A stretch of 64,000 bases of DNA from Schistosoma mansoni. Taxonomy: Eukaryota > Platyhelminthes > Trematoda > Strigeidida > Schistosomatidae. Location: contig NW_017386031.1 of assembly GCF_000237925.1 (NCBI RefSeq), positions 868,001 through 932,000 of the forward strand. The letters run 5' to 3'. The notes beneath the pieces were generated by a model, which was not told where the DNA came from, did not search any database, and saw only the letters and a list, made by a program, of their open reading frames with translations. Made by a program: the position numbers and the translations under genes. Within the stretch, counting starts at the first letter, position 1. The number at the start of each line of letters is the position of its first letter. Below are positions 48,401 through 52,429 of this stretch, piece by piece.

Positions 48401-48482
48401 CCGCTGATCTTCTGGTTTCTCTTTCTGGTGAAACGGTATGTTGTAAACAGTTAGTCAATTCATTTATAAACGATGGATCCAT
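16596..48482 (-). CDS. CSE1L: Exportin-2 (CSE1/CAS), complete gene in 18 exons
   Basis: Exportin-2 returns importin-alpha from nucleus to cytoplasm in a RanGTP-dependent complex. The assembled frame is 1049 codons plus stop (3150 nt over 18 exons, by hand count), against about 970 residues in vertebrates. Family segments appear in order: an importin-beta N-terminal domain in exon 1 ([11 protein letters not shown]), then [17 protein letters not shown] (exon 2), LPEFFEDNM and [12 protein letters not shown] (exon 5), [18 protein letters not shown] (exon 7), [17 protein letters not shown] (exon 8), EFVPYVFQ and [10 protein letters not shown] (exon 13), [10 protein letters not shown] (exon 14), [15 protein letters not shown] HEAT repeats (exon 15) and a short final exon. 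All junctions use GT-AG and keep phase. Introns are full of repeats, but no exon is interrupted. The ATG at 48482 is the first in frame; the codon four earlier is TTG. Confidence 0.95.
16780..17300 (+). repeat. Family C, full-length
   Basis: Starts CCCCCAAATGTCCTGGTACGG and ends TTTATGTGTTTAAATAAATAAATAAAT. Lies in the last intron of exportin-2, antisense to the gene. Confidence 0.85.
17318..17410 (-). repeat. TIR-751 fragment
   Basis: Matches the AAAGAATAGTATCCCCTTTAAT...GTATAATATATTTTTACTGTAT part of the element, with decay. Directly follows a family C copy. Confidence 0.6.
17565..17840. repeat. SINE-B inverted chimera
   Basis: A reverse 3' piece (17565-17632) stops inside the hammerhead core (GGGACTTCTCAG) and is followed at once by a forward piece starting at the A-box region (TGGTCTAGAGGTAAAGCG), running to the SINE-B 3' end. 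The forward hammerhead (about 17713-17755) is degraded. Confidence 0.75.
17862..17992 (-). CDS. CSE1L: Exportin-2 exon 17 (residues 977-1020)
   Basis: [18 protein letters not shown] and [20 protein letters not shown] match YQTAFSQLAFA and HLAQSLHKLSTACPGR. Donor AAG|GTAATG. Confidence 0.92.
18509..18554 (-). ncRNA. Hammerhead motif in SINE-B (stem II damaged)
   Basis: Stem I GCACTG/CAGTGC and core CTGAAGAG, CGAAAC are present on the minus strand. Stem II has a mismatch, so activity is doubtful. Confidence 0.6.
18701..18746 (+). ncRNA. Hammerhead ribozyme motif in SINE-B, consensus
   Basis: Stem I GCACTG (18701-18706), core CTGAGGAG, stem II GTCC/GGAC with a 7-base loop, CGAAAC, stem III ACGG/CCGT, GTC cleavage site, stem I CAGTGC (18741-18746). 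All conserved positions are present. Confidence 0.85.
19024..19545 (+). repeat. Family C, full-length, flanked by direct repeats
   Basis: Complete copy; ACATAAGGTATC stands both before (about 19000) and after the AAATAATAAATAA tail (about 19547), a target-site duplication. Confidence 0.88.
19630..20090 (+). mobile_element. LINE-2, truncated 3' end
   Basis: Same C-terminal coding remnant as at 33818 ([26 protein letters not shown]), then the 3' UTR ending CCTACGTTGTAGCTGACTGACTGA, the (TGAC)n tail. A 5'-truncated copy in intron 16. Confidence 0.85.
20353..20640 (-). CDS. CSE1L: Exportin-2 exon 16 (residues 881-976)
   Basis: Acceptor [24 protein letters not shown] and [11 protein letters not shown] match the family's LWTPLLQSLIGLF and EEHFIDIEDTP. 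A glycine-rich linker (GPGRGGEV) is not usual. Confidence 0.9.
20815..20995 (+). repeat. SINE-A copy with decayed hammerhead
   Basis: Core CATCCAGCTGATGAGTCCC and CGAAAC are intact (20926-20960) and match the known Sm-alpha hammerhead, but the 3' strand of stem I no longer pairs and stem II is altered. Antisense within intron 15. Confidence 0.75.
21000..21383. other. Exportin-2 intron 15 remainder
   Basis: AT-rich intronic sequence; no repeat of the families above recognised. Confidence 0.5.
21384..21554 (-). CDS. CSE1L: Exportin-2 exon 15 (residues 824-880)
   Basis: [17 protein letters not shown] and [20 protein letters not shown], matching IFDGIQPKMFGMVLEKIIIP. Donor ACAA|GTAAGG. Confidence 0.93.
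21555..22199. other. Exportin-2 intron 14, nothing recognised
   Basis: AT-rich intronic sequence with a short (GTA)n run near 21841-21858. No coding signal. Confidence 0.5.
22200..22440 (+). repeat. Unnamed repeat G (pair with 61090-61260)
   Basis: Shares GCAAACT.TCAATC, TCTC, CATTTTCATA.AAATTG and ATCTTCT blocks in order with 61090-61260. No coding capacity; family unknown. Confidence 0.5.
22600..22935 (+). repeat. SINE-B, complete, well preserved
   Basis: Runs from GAGTTCTAGTGAGAAGCAGTG through GTGGATTGGTTGGAGTTGG, the tRNA-like region (B box GGTTTGAATC), the hammerhead and the 3' end GTTTTCCATGG...CAATTGACTCA. Confidence 0.88.
22835..22880 (+). ncRNA. Hammerhead ribozyme motif in SINE-B, consensus
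   Basis: Stem I GCACTG/CAGTGC, core CTGAGGAG (22841-22848), stem II GTCC/GGAC, CGAAAC, stem III ACGG/CCGT, GTC cleavage site at 22872-22874. Identical to the copy at 18701. Confidence 0.85.
23098..23350 (-). repeat. SINE-B with variant hammerhead
   Basis: Reverse-orientation copy from the 3' end (GGGTTTTGTGGAGATTTGAG) to the CATCCAACGGTGTTAATGTC block, broken off near the exon 14 donor region. Confidence 0.85.
23179..23224 (-). ncRNA. Hammerhead motif with compensatory stem I change
   Basis: Stem I is GCACTA/TAGTGC instead of GCACTG/CAGTGC: both partners changed and pairing is kept. Core CTGAGGAG, CGAAAC and stem III ACGG/CCGT are intact. Confidence 0.82.
23443..23632 (-). CDS. CSE1L: Exportin-2 exon 14 (residues 761-823)
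   Basis: [14 protein letters not shown], then [20 protein letters not shown]; matches RKQIFILLFQRLQNSKTTK of the family. Confidence 0.93.
23900..24175 (+). mobile_element. LINE-2 fragment, decayed
   Basis: Weak match to the LINE-2 3' coding end (GAGAGGAGGCCAAAC, GTAGCAATAGTCCATGAAATCACTAAC, GGTTAGTGTCTGCGCGAT). Older than the other LINE-2 copies. Confidence 0.6.
24176..24484. other. Exportin-2 intron 13, nothing recognised
   Basis: AT-rich intronic sequence. Confidence 0.5.
24485..24660 (+). repeat. SINE-A copy with decayed hammerhead
   Basis: tRNA-like part (GGGATTCGAGTCCC), then TACATCCAGATGATGAG and GGACGAAACACGCGTC. The core has lost its first base and stem I no longer pairs. Confidence 0.7.
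24661..25259. other. Exportin-2 intron 13, nothing recognised
   Basis: AT-rich sequence; a 77-codon plus-strand frame (24897-25130) has no recognisable motif. Confidence 0.4.
25260..25690 (+). mobile_element. LINE-1 fragment (C-terminal half)
   Basis: Matches the LINE-1 segment with [18 protein letters not shown] (here [16 protein letters not shown]) through [13 protein letters not shown] and TNVKTV, then stops. Diverged and truncated at both ends. Confidence 0.8.
25691..26224. other. Exportin-2 intron 13, nothing recognised
   Basis: AT-rich intronic sequence without recognised repeats. Confidence 0.5.
26225..26470. repeat. SINE-A inverted chimera
   Basis: A reverse copy (26235-26390, GGTGGTTAGCAGTGG to GTCCATTTAGCTACTGAGTC) is followed directly by a forward piece that begins at the hammerhead (CCAACTGAAGAGTCTCAAATAGGAC) and ends GCTAGCCACAATCC. 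Confidence 0.75.
26646..26926 (-). CDS. CSE1L: Exportin-2 exon 13 (residues 667-760)
   Basis: [37 protein letters not shown]. About 20 residues longer between these blocks than vertebrate CSE1L (an insertion with [17 protein letters not shown]). Confidence 0.94.
26927..27239. other. Exportin-2 intron 12, nothing recognised
   Basis: AT-rich intronic sequence. Confidence 0.5.
27240..27470 (+). repeat. SINE-B relative, strongly diverged, hammerhead-like core
   Basis: Shares the GATTGAAGTTGAATA, tRNA-like and CTCCACAAAATCCC parts. The core reads TTGAAGAGCCCCATGACGGG then ACGAAAC (about 27350-27385): stem II is GCCC/GGG-C rather than GTCC/GGAC, with pairing kept. Confidence 0.6.
27734..28235 (+). 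repeat. Family C, full-length, flanked by direct repeats
   Basis: Complete copy; GATACAGTGT stands before (about 27723) and after the AAATAAATAAG tail (about 28236). Confidence 0.87.
28301..28451 (-). CDS. CSE1L: Exportin-2 exon 12 (residues 617-666)
   Basis: [20 protein letters not shown] is nearly the family consensus. Ends [10 protein letters not shown] at ATTG|GTAAGT. Confidence 0.94.
28530..28915 (+). mobile_element. LINE-2, truncated 3' end
   Basis: GGGGCGACCAAACCAAAACGTGG through the 3' UTR to CCTACGTTGTAGCTGACTGA. Highly similar to 19630-20090, so both are probably recent. Confidence 0.85.
29020..29117 (-). CDS. CSE1L: Exportin-2 exon 11 (residues 584-616)
   Basis: [16 protein letters not shown] then [10 protein letters not shown], aligning with the family's IMRSFSLLQEAI and LTQKLLAVSK. 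Confidence 0.88.
29265..29490. mobile_element. LINE tails: LINE-2 (-) and LINE-1 (+) scraps
   Basis: 29270-29330 is the reverse (TGAC)n tail and ACAACGTAGAACTTCGTACG of LINE-2. 29420-29480 is a LINE-1 3' scrap (GGTGGGTGGCCTATACTCC...GAGTGACAGGC). Confidence 0.7.
29491..29815. other. Exportin-2 intron 10, nothing recognised
   Basis: AT-rich. TGTAGTGACCGAC at about 29689 resembles the start of the solo LTR group but does not continue. Confidence 0.4.
29816..30330 (-). mobile_element. LINE-2, truncated 3' end
   Basis: Reverse copy from the GTCAGTCAGTCAGCTACAAC tail to a coding end with [18 protein letters not shown] and [12 protein letters not shown]. Confidence 0.87.
30351..30672 (-). repeat. 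Family C, internally deleted
   Basis: Tail end to GAGGAGATGCAGTCC, then a jump to CACCAACCCGGTTAAAGC: about 150 bp of the middle is missing. Confidence 0.82.
30814..30914 (-). CDS. CSE1L: Exportin-2 exon 10 (residues 550-583)
   Basis: [20 protein letters not shown] and [12 protein letters not shown]. Less conserved than its neighbours; supported by phase and by clean GT-AG ends. Confidence 0.85.
30915..31777. other. Exportin-2 intron 9, mostly unrecognised
   Basis: AT-rich. A tRNA-like patch at 31045-31110 (GGGTTTGAATCCCACG) may be an old SINE. Confidence 0.4.
31778..31982 (-). CDS. CSE1L: Exportin-2 exon 9 (residues 482-549)
   Basis: [18 protein letters not shown] matches FPVLKADGIKYIMIFR of the family. 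Donor CCTGT|GTAAGT, phase 2, rejoined at exon 10. Confidence 0.9.
31983..32559. other. Exportin-2 intron 8, nothing recognised
   Basis: AT-rich intronic sequence. Confidence 0.5.
32560..33520 (+). mobile_element. LINE-2 3' end, interrupted by a 577-bp insertion
   Basis: The LINE-2 coding end (AGCTGGAAGAAAGTTG...GATGTGGCATTAGTTAGT) continues after 33215 (GAAGTTATTAATTG...TTACTTGGTTAACATACG) to the 3' UTR. The insertion duplicated 13 bp of it. Confidence 0.8.
32626..33202 (+). mobile_element. 577-bp leader-like element with 13-bp target-site duplication
   Basis: GGCATTAGTTAGT stands at 32613-32625 and again at 33203-33215. The 577 bp between start CCCGACCGTTGCTGTTACC, hold GGTGGTCGGGCTTGCC and GGGGTGGGGTTAGAAAAGG, and end AATTAATCTCCAA. 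A second, broken copy of the central part lies at 14545-15235. It resembles a LINE 5' leader without any reverse transcriptase, so it behaves as a separate non-autonomous retroelement. Confidence 0.75.
33590..34778 (-). mobile_element. LINE-2, 5'-truncated, with reverse transcriptase C-terminal half
   Basis: Reverse-orientation copy from the (TGAC)n tail (33590) through the 3' UTR and coding part to a sharp break near 34778. It is the longest LINE-2 copy in the window, in intron 8. Confidence 0.9.
33818..34762 (-). pseudogene. LINE-2 reverse transcriptase, C-terminal fragment
   Basis: Open for 314 codons. Begins in the [10 protein letters not shown] part of the palm, followed by the catalytic [30 protein letters not shown], the [18 protein letters not shown] thumb-like part, and the C-terminal [16 protein letters not shown] and [12 protein letters not shown] blocks. 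Fingers and endonuclease are missing, so it is dead on arrival. The open frame suggests a recent insertion. RTE-like or a related clade; not resolved. Confidence 0.9.
34860..35735. mobile_element. Cluster of LINE 3' scraps around exportin-2 exon 8
   Basis: LINE-2 tails on the minus strand at 34860-35000 and 35668-35735 (GTCAGTCACAACGTAGAACTTCG). LINE-1 3' ends on the plus strand at 35155-35248 and 35460-35515 (GCTCCTC.ACGAG, AACAGGCG then (TAAG)n). The exon at 35277-35361 lies between them, untouched. Confidence 0.8.
35277..35361 (-). CDS. CSE1L: Exportin-2 exon 8 (residues 454-481)
   Basis: [16 protein letters not shown] then [12 protein letters not shown]; near-identical to the family segment. 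Acceptor ATTTCAG; donor AATG|GTAAGT. Confidence 0.93.
35736..36054. other. Exportin-2 intron 7, nothing recognised
   Basis: AT-rich intronic sequence. Confidence 0.5.
36057..36580 (+). repeat. Family C, full-length, flanked by direct repeats
   Basis: Complete copy; CAAGGCTAATG stands before (about 36046) and after the AAATAAATAA tail (about 36583). Confidence 0.88.
36581..36919. other. Exportin-2 intron 7, nothing recognised
   Basis: AT-rich intronic sequence. Confidence 0.5.
36920..37130 (+). mobile_element. LINE-1, 5'-truncated 3' end
   Basis: AAGGAAATCACCAAACTGC through CGGGAAATAGAAGCAGATATG to GCTCCTCCACAGGAGTAAGTAAGTAA: the last 200 bp of LINE-1 with its tetranucleotide tail. Confidence 0.85.
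37131..37484. other. Exportin-2 intron 7, nothing recognised
   Basis: AT-rich intronic sequence. Confidence 0.5.
37485..38370 (-). mobile_element. LINE-2, 5'-truncated and internally deleted
   Basis: Same 3' UTR and coding end as 33590-34500, with about 90 bp missing near 38003 (between CCCAGCCATCC and TTACCTAGTACC). Close similarity to 33590 suggests near-simultaneous insertion or a segmental copy. Confidence 0.85.
38571..38842 (-). CDS. CSE1L: Exportin-2 exon 7 (residues 363-453)
   Basis: Opens [21 protein letters not shown] and has [18 protein letters not shown], then [19 protein letters not shown]. No methionine lies in this exon. Donor AAG|GTATGA. Confidence 0.93.
38944..39255 (-). repeat. 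SINE-B, nearly complete
   Basis: Reverse copy with 3' end, hammerhead, B box (reverse GATTCGAACCC), GGCATCCGATGGCG block and 5' part (CTGCTTCTCACTAGAACTAG). In intron 6, close to exon 7. Confidence 0.87.
38987..39032 (-). ncRNA. Hammerhead motif with compensatory stem I change
   Basis: Stem I GCACTA/TAGTGC, the same paired change as at 23179. Core CTGAGGAG and CGAAAC intact; stem III ACGA/CCGT has one mismatch. Confidence 0.78.
39432..39470. repeat. (ATA)n microsatellite
   Basis: Twelve or so TAA/ATA units in a row in intron 6. Confidence 0.9.
39471..39784. other. Exportin-2 intron 6, nothing recognised
   Basis: AT-rich intronic sequence. Confidence 0.45.
39785..40125 (+). repeat. Family C, 5'-truncated
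   Basis: Starts inside the element (GGATACAGAAAGTTCAACTAGG) and runs to the TGTGTTCAAATAAACAAATAAAA tail. Confidence 0.82.
40126..40885. other. Exportin-2 intron 6, mostly unrecognised
   Basis: AT-rich; 40650-40715 has a tRNA-like patch (GAAAGTCGAGTCCCG) and may be a SINE-A scrap. The last 12 bases are half of a target-site duplication. Confidence 0.4.
40886..41407 (-). repeat. Family C, full-length, exact 12-bp duplication
   Basis: Complete reverse copy. TCTACTTCTGAT stands at 40874-40885 and 41408-41419, directly against both ends, which defines the element precisely. Confidence 0.92.
41581..41710 (-). CDS. CSE1L: Exportin-2 exon 6 (residues 320-362)
   Basis: [16 protein letters not shown], then [12 protein letters not shown], matching the family's CEKVIVPNMEFR. 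Donor AGAG|GTAAGC, phase 1. Confidence 0.92.
41912..42420 (-). mobile_element. LINE-2, truncated 3' end, older
   Basis: (TGAC)n tail, ACAACGTAGAATCTGG, then the coding end ([27 protein letters not shown]) with more divergence than other copies. A short plus-strand LINE-2 piece follows at 42414-42475 (AACCATGTTGGTAGGTGCAG). Confidence 0.78.
42625..42897 (-). CDS. CSE1L: Exportin-2 exon 5 (residues 229-319)
   Basis: [36 protein letters not shown] and a C-terminal KYDL are all diagnostic. Donor TTG|GTAAGT. Confidence 0.94.
42898..43857. other. Exportin-2 intron 4, nothing recognised
   Basis: Nearly 1 kb of AT-rich intronic sequence without recognised repeats or convincing frames. Confidence 0.45.
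43858..44383 (+). repeat. Family C, full-length
   Basis: Complete copy ending AAATAAATAAATA a few bases before the exon 4 donor (44397), so its tail now forms the start of intron 4 sequence on the gene's strand. Confidence 0.87.
44398..44511 (-). CDS. CSE1L: Exportin-2 exon 4 (residues 191-228)
   Basis: Starts [16 protein letters not shown] and ends [10 protein letters not shown], matching the family's KLFYSLNFQ. Acceptor ATTCAG; donor CAA|GTAAGT. Confidence 0.9.
44640..44765 (+). repeat. SINE-A copy with decayed hammerhead
   Basis: CACCCAACTGACGAGTTCC, AACAGGACGAAG, GGGCGTCCTGAATACTACTG. The GAAA core is changed. Confidence 0.7.
44766..45344. other. Exportin-2 intron 3, nothing recognised
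   Basis: AT-rich intronic sequence. Confidence 0.5.
45345..45535. repeat. SINE-A inverted pair
   Basis: A reverse piece (GATGAAGGTGGCTAGCAGGG to GGTGATGTCAACTCC) joined to a forward piece (AACTCTGAAGTCCAGGTACA to GCTAGCCACAATTC). Both hammerheads are degraded. Confidence 0.72.
45788..46000 (+). repeat. Family C, 3' part only
   Basis: CTGGGACATGGGCTATACTCC... to TTGTGTTCAAATAAATAAATAAA; the 5' 300 bp are absent. Confidence 0.78.
46005..46145 (-). repeat. TIR-751 fragment
   Basis: Matches the CCTAACTTTTAAC...TCTCAGAGTCACTTTGG...GGTCG part of the element, decayed. Confidence 0.55.
46146..46567. other. Exportin-2 intron 3, nothing recognised
   Basis: AT-rich; a 114-codon minus-strand frame (46063-46407) overlaps the TIR-751 scrap, is rich in Tyr/Phe/Ile and shows no motif. 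Confidence 0.4.
46568..46658 (-). CDS. CSE1L: Exportin-2 exon 3 (residues 160-190)
   Basis: [17 protein letters not shown] matches the YRHEFKSNELW region of the family. Acceptor TTGCCAG; donor AAG|GTATAT. Confidence 0.9.
46659..47054. other. Exportin-2 intron 2, nothing recognised
   Basis: AT-rich intronic sequence. Confidence 0.5.
47055..47308 (-). CDS. CSE1L: Exportin-2 exon 2 (residues 76-160)
   Basis: Acceptor TTTTCTAG, start [14 protein letters not shown]; contains the highly conserved [15 protein letters not shown] and [12 protein letters not shown]. Donor AAAAG|GTGAGT. Confidence 0.94.
47309..47635. other. Exportin-2 intron 1, nothing recognised
   Basis: AT-rich intronic sequence. 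Confidence 0.45.
47636..48110 (-). mobile_element. CR1-like LINE, 3' end fragment
   Basis: On the minus strand a short open stretch reads [19 protein letters not shown] then [11 protein letters not shown] and a stop, the standard C-terminal end of CR1/jockey-type reverse transcriptases (VVDPWNSLPEEVVSA...FKRRLD). About 250 bp of 3' UTR follow. In intron 1, on the same strand as the gene. Confidence 0.72.
48258..48482 (-). CDS. CSE1L: Exportin-2 exon 1 (residues 1-75)
   Basis: Starts [17 protein letters not shown] and ends NYWQV at GTT|GTAAGT, phase 0. It carries the importin-beta N-terminal domain that binds RanGTP in the family. Confidence 0.93.
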
Positions 48483-49054
48483 ACTAGAACCCAAAATCGA
48501 GAAGCGTGCGCAGCACCTGAAAGCAAATTCGAATGTTTTGCGCTAGGTCCAACGTCCAATAGGAAGTTTGTGCGAAGATATGCAGTTTCTCATTCGAATT
48601 TTTTGTATTACACCTGGTATTCTAATCTGAATAATCTTCAAATTTTTAGTCACTACTGATTTTAACGTGGACAGTATAGAATATTATTGTGTGGCCTACT
48701 GAGTTAGATGGACATTCATATTAACAAAAAGGCTGTGAAATCAAATGAGTAATGAACGTCATTCTGCAACTCAAGAATACAAATATAAGATGATACGATA
48801 ACATGAACCGATGGAGAGTATTTAAGACGTACAGGGAACAAATAAAAGTAAACTTTCAATGGTAAACATTTACTAGTCTCGTCAGTATTCGGTATTGACG
48901 TTGAAGACTTCATGGATATTCAGGGCTTAAAAGTGCTGTTGTTCATAAAAACTCTATAATAAAAAACCCTAAACTCAGTGAAGCCAGTAGTCAGGAGTGG
49001 AGGAGTGTAAGATTCATTTCGAATGTTTTGTGTGTGAAAATCCTTCCATGCATA
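48483..49054. other. Upstream region of exportin-2
   Basis: Likely holds the exportin-2 promoter and 5' UTR. A run of bases around 48490-48540 is less AT-rich (GAAGCGTGCGCAGCACC). No TATA box placed with confidence. Confidence 0.4.
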
Positions 49055-49410
49055 TGTAGTGACCGGCCAGTCTATATAAGAACACAATTGGAGTAACAGA
49101 AACAATTATTATTGTTGTAACCAATTGTACCAGAGATTGTTTTACTGTATTTGTTTAACCGTATCATTTTCACTTCTTGTTTCACTCCGCCTTGTTTGGT
49201 TCAAACTTGCTCACGCACTGCCCATTTCGCCTGTACCCGTTGGCACGTCTCGGTATTATTTTGATACCACGAGATCGCCAATAAGTATACTTGATCTGGA
49301 TTAATAAAGCCTTCTGATTTACGAGCTATCAAAAGAACCAAGTCGTTTTTGGGCGCGTAATCGAGTTGTAGTGGTGATCATAGTCCGTCCTCGACTCGAC
49401 ATCCACTACA
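49055..49410 (+). repeat. Solo LTR, exact 4-bp duplication
   Basis: TGTAGTGACCGGCC...CATCCACTACA, 356 bp, flanked by CATA on both sides. Same group as 9629, 56042 and 58264. About 570 bp upstream of the exportin-2 ATG; its effect on the promoter is unknown. Confidence 0.7.
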
Positions 49411-49559
49411 CATACACTTACAGCTTTTTCTCATTGGTTTCTTTAAATGTACATTTTGTTAGTCTTTTCGACGCCATTTGAGATTGTAATGTTCCATTTC
49501 ATAGTAGTTTTCTCATTTTTTTCTTGCGCTTTCACTGAGTTTCTATATTTCTCCCTCAA

Positions 49560-49847
49560 TTGTATGTATGTTGCTTCAGTTGTTATTTAATCTTGGTGGC
49601 AGCCATATTGATTGTTCCCTCTTTGATTGTGTTGCTTCAGTTGACTGGGATCGTGCATTTTCGATGTGAGTTGAAACAGTTTACCAGAACTGGAAACACT
49701 TTGTGTTATAAAGCAACAAACCATTATCTTTTGAACAGATTTTTACGTGATCTATCTATCCAGAAAGGCTGGAAGAACACTTATTTTTTGGTGCATTCGG
49801 TAATTTTATTATATTTCTTAGCAATTTGTCTATTTATTGCAGTTTAG
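49560..49847 (+). CDS. Weak candidate: small hydrophobic frame
   Basis: An open stretch with no ATG start (it opens on TTG) encodes hydrophobic segments (LILVAAILIVPSLIVLL near the start and FLVHSVILLYFLAICLF at the end) around a basic middle. AATAAA follows at 50098-50103 on the same strand. It could be a last exon of an unseen plus-strand gene, or chance. Confidence 0.2.
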   Translation: MYVCCFSCYLILVAAILIVPSLIVLLQLTGIVHFRCELKQFTRTGNTLCYKATNHYLLNRFLRDLSIQKGWKNTYFLVHSVILLYFLAICLFIAV

Positions 49848-50159
49848 ATCGATTATTGTGAGAACAATTATTGTTTGAATAACTAAGTGGTAATATTTGT
49901 TTAGGTAAAATCGTACATTTGTATTTATGATAAAATTTAGAATCGTTGTTTTCCCAATCACCTGGCTCTTATTTCAGTTAGGGTCCACGCGTCTCTACGA
50001 AACTAGATAGTTATTCTTCAGCCAAACTTAGTTTGGATTATACAATGAGTTTAATGTTTGTAGTGACATGTATATTCAATGTTTTATGTAACAACAAAAT
50101 AAAGACAACTTTTTATTTGTTACGCTCCATACGTAATCACATTTATATTCAATACCTAT

Positions 50160-51740
50160 TATTTCTCCGTATCATTTGCAAAACATACATAACTTTTTGG
50201 CTGCCGTAATACACACTCTATCGTTACAAGGGTCAGTGAGTGGTCTAAATTTTACTAAACCGTTTTCCCCGTTATCAGTGATGAGCCCAGGCTTTTCGTA
50301 TATTAGCATAACATTACCCTTTCTAAGCGAAGTTGTTTTAGTATCCTTAAGCATAATTACTTGCTTTACATGGTCCGACTTAACGATCGTTTGTAAGATA
50401 GTGGCCGATTTGTTAGTCTGCAACCTACCACAGAAAGATATATTCTCAACATAACGCTGAGCTGCTCACTTGGCCACATCGTACTCTCTATGCACTGACC
50501 TCTTAATCCGTCTCATGTCTAACTTACATGGGAAGTCAAAAGAAGAATCTAACGCTCCATGTGAACGAACGTCGTTAGGAAGTTGCTTCAACAAGTGCAC
50601 ATGTTCATAGCTCTATTCATATTACCTAAGAAAATTAAGTTCATCGTTTGTAATTGATTTCGTTGGGCTTTTTTGTAGTCTAATAAATACGTCGCTAATG
50701 TTAAAAGCTGAAAATTAAGGGAAAATGGTTGTGGTAATTAATGTTGTGAAATAACGGGGCCTAAATACAGAAGGCATAGTCGACACAGTCCCTTCCCATA
50801 CGAAGATGAGTTCTAATGTCCGACATTTACCCTGAAAGTTCGAAGGAGTACCTGTTATAAAACTTAATACTAACCTAAATATATCCGTAATTGTATATTT
50901 GTACATCTTTTTAAGTCTTTTGTGAGAAAAATCTATCCATAGATTGATTAGTTTATTCGTCACACCGAAGTATACTATGTGCTGGGAACTAGAGGAAAAG
51001 TTGAATTCATGTGAATAGCAAGTGCTTCAAAATTAGAATATCATTGATAGAGAATTACTTGAATCGACCTAAGAAACCTATTGCCAGTTTGCACTACATG
51101 TTCACCATTTTGTAACGTCATCCATCCGTCGGAGAGCCGACCTACTACAATACAAATTTGGCAGCCTGTTTTCCCACTGTGATTAACTGTGTATTTATTA
51201 TTCGAAGATCAAAAGCCCATCTACACTAATATGCAAGTTCAACGTATCGAAATCACAAGTACACAACCAAAGTTCTACATATCTTAGTAGATTGGTTTTC
51301 AATCCGAGATAGTAATAACTGTTGTTGTTGAACACTTGTGCCTGTTCGTACGACACTTCTAATGCTGCTTGGTAAAGGCGATAAGAGATCTGGAAAAGCG
51401 TTCAGAATTCGATCAGTATATTTGATGGTCTGATAGCCATTTGTCATTAAATTCATCTATGCTATGTTGGTCTGTTCCTTCTGGATTACTGACTTCTGTG
51501 AACACAAACGAACGTCATCGCATCCTACAAGAAACAGACAAACAAATTCACTTCTTTCACTTACCATTATCATCCAGAGGTCTTTCACTATTGTGGCCCC
51601 CAGATTCTATCACGGTTGATAAATTTTCATTACAATTAATTTCACTGCTGACGTCAATCACTGTTGTCCGTGCTTTCATTAGTAAGTTGAATAAGCCAAG
51701 GCAAGCTAAGATTTTTTCATAAAAGTCTTCCGCATTTCAT
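50160..51740 (-). pseudogene. Unidentified coding-like stretches, several exons or a broken gene
   Basis: Several separate minus-strand stretches look protein-coding by composition: about 51580-51720 (KILACLGLFNLLMKARTTV), 51253-51456 (GYQTIKYTDRILNAFPDLL), about 51075-51175 (GRLSDGWMTLQNGEHVVQ), about 50850-50970 (NKLINLWIDFSHKRLKKMY) and 50172-50423 (GLITDNGENGLVKFRPL). Short GT-AG gaps of about 65-90 bp separate the upper ones, as in real schistosome genes. The lower part does not read cleanly. I recognise no family. It may be a decayed host gene, a host gene only partly resolved here, or a remnant of a mobile element; no joined product is claimed. Confidence 0.35.
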
Positions 51741-52032
51741 TCAATTTTAGGTTGTTTGTCGATCTATGACAACCAAGGACGCTAAACAGATTCACTGTTG
51801 CCCTATGTCTACGAACACTCACTGACTTTCACTAAATTCATCATACAGGAAAAACGAGGTCATTATCGACAACAAGTGTAGGCATAAAGAGCATACCATC
51901 TATTTGCATGTCACAAGCTGGTTGTGATTGCTATCAAGCATGTCGGAACACTTTAGCTGGATATGCAACAAAGTTTGGACATATTAATATTGGGAAATTT
52001 TCTGTATCTACATATTTATACATCTATATATA

Positions 52033-52375
52033 TATTCCTCTTATTATAAGCTTTATTTTGACCTATGAACTATTAATATGGGATTTAACGTCCTTGAGTT
52101 ACGCCGAGTCTATCAATTACTATCCTCCAAAATCACAACCACTTCTGGCTAGATCTTGTACAAATGCTATTTTCTATTTTATGGTAAAATGTGATGTGTT
52201 TGATTTGTATGTAAACTCGGCATGTTTGGAATATATGACTCATGTCATGGCGGCTGAACTTAACTGGTAGGGGTAGGCAAGAGACAGAGACCAATAAGAA
52301 CTTGAGACTGCTCGTACGTATTTTACGCGTCATTGGTCTGGTTGGTAAGTTACTGTTCTCTAATTGACAGTATCT
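52033..52375 (+). repeat. Unnamed repeat (pair with 8570-9300)
   Basis: Uninterrupted copy: ATAAGCTTTATTTTGACC to GTTCTCTAATTGACAG. Comparison with 8570-9300 defines the 367-bp insertion there. Confidence 0.6.
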
Positions 52376-52429
52376 TTACGTTATATATTAAAGGGGCATG
52401 AATCCATAAGCTATAATGCATCCCATCCC

